From NCBI GenBank assembly GCA_900752815.1, contig CAADWS010000131.1, positions 1 through 6,219 of the forward strand: DNA of 6,219 nucleotides, read 5' to 3'. Both the position numbers and the translations under genes were made by a program. This document shows positions 6,151 through 6,219 of this stretch, in pieces. The notes beneath the pieces were generated by a model. The model did not search any database. It saw nothing but the letters and a program-made list of their open reading frames with translations, and had not been told where the DNA came from. Origin of the DNA: Bacteroidaceae bacterium (GTDB lineage Bacteria; Bacteroidota; Bacteroidia; Bacteroidales; Bacteroidaceae). Position 1 is the stretch's first letter. The number at the start of each line of letters is the position of its first letter.

Positions 6151-6174
6151 AAACCTTGAAAATCAAGGTTTTAT
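6151..6174 (+). terminator. Terminator-like hairpin after tRNA-Ser
   Basis: AAACCTTGA (6151-6159) and TCAAGGTTT (6163-6171) form a perfect 9-bp stem with a 3-base AAA loop, and the right arm runs into TTTTAT. The hairpin begins five bases after the tRNA end. The stem is A/T-rich and the T run is short, so it would be a moderate terminator. Confidence 0.55.
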
Positions 6175-6181
6175 GAAATAA

Positions 6182-6202
6182 GTACACGAATTTGTACACG
6201 AA
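6182..6202. repeat. Direct repeat GTACACGAA, two copies
   Basis: GTACACGAA occurs at 6182-6190 and 6194-6202, separated by TTT, giving a 12-base period. It lies 36 bases downstream of the tRNA-Ser gene. Short direct repeats beside a tRNA 3' end can be recombinase arm or core sites, but no integrase gene is visible here to support that. Confidence 0.5.
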
Positions 6203-6203
6203 A

Positions 6204-6219
6204 GCCCCAATATTGGGGC
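6204..6219. repeat. 16-bp perfect palindrome at the window edge
   Basis: GCCCCAATATTGGGGC is fully self-complementary. As RNA it would form a GCCCC/GGGGC stem with an AATATT loop. It could be a terminator if T follows (A residues precede it at 6201-6203), or a binding site. The window ends exactly at its last base, so the decisive downstream sequence is not visible. Confidence 0.5.

Overview
The window looks like chromosomal DNA of a member of the Bacteroidales (Bacteroidota) with moderately high coding GC. The main reason is the promoters. Several gene starts are preceded by the Bacteroidota-type -7 box TAnnTTTG, three of them with a TTG or TTTG -33 box 19-20 bases upstream, and classical -10 and Shine-Dalgarno signals are weak or absent. 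The gene content agrees: a DUF4836-like lipoprotein, a Bacteroidales-style FtsX-fold permease, and a FeoA-FeoB fusion. I cannot name a genus from the sequence alone.

Layout. (1) 1-147: a repeat with nested inverted repeats that matches a second copy at 5741-5843. (2) About 196-1900: a monocistronic lipoprotein unit with its own promoter, a short hairpin at the predicted 5' end of the message, and a strong 16-bp-stem terminator. (3) About 1942-3334: a four-helix FtsX/MacB-like permease with its own promoter and no ATPase gene beside it. (4) About 3420-5658: feoAB, a 729-residue ferrous iron transporter with FeoA fused to the N-terminus of FeoB and a cysteine cluster in the linker. Its promoter sits almost on top of the start codon. 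(5) 5687-5843: a 157-bp non-coding element with 18-bp terminal inverted repeats and a 5-bp flanking duplication, i.e. a MITE-like element. (6) 5964-6146: a 12-bp dyad, a good promoter and tRNA-Ser(UGA). (7) 6147-6219: a terminator-like hairpin, a duplicated 9-mer and a 16-bp palindrome that the window edge cuts off from its context.

How the genes relate. All three protein genes lie on the + strand, but each appears to have its own promoter and there is a strong terminator after the first, so I read them as three neighbouring units, not an operon. Only feoAB has a firm biochemical role: GTP-dependent Fe2+ uptake across the inner membrane. The lipoprotein and the permease are envelope proteins of unknown substrate.

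The most interesting non-coding signal is the pair of same-orientation repeats that bracket the whole three-gene block. One of them has the full anatomy of a small non-autonomous transposable element. I found no CRISPR array, rRNA, phage gene, transposase or toxin-antitoxin pair, and no convincing new defence or biosynthetic system.
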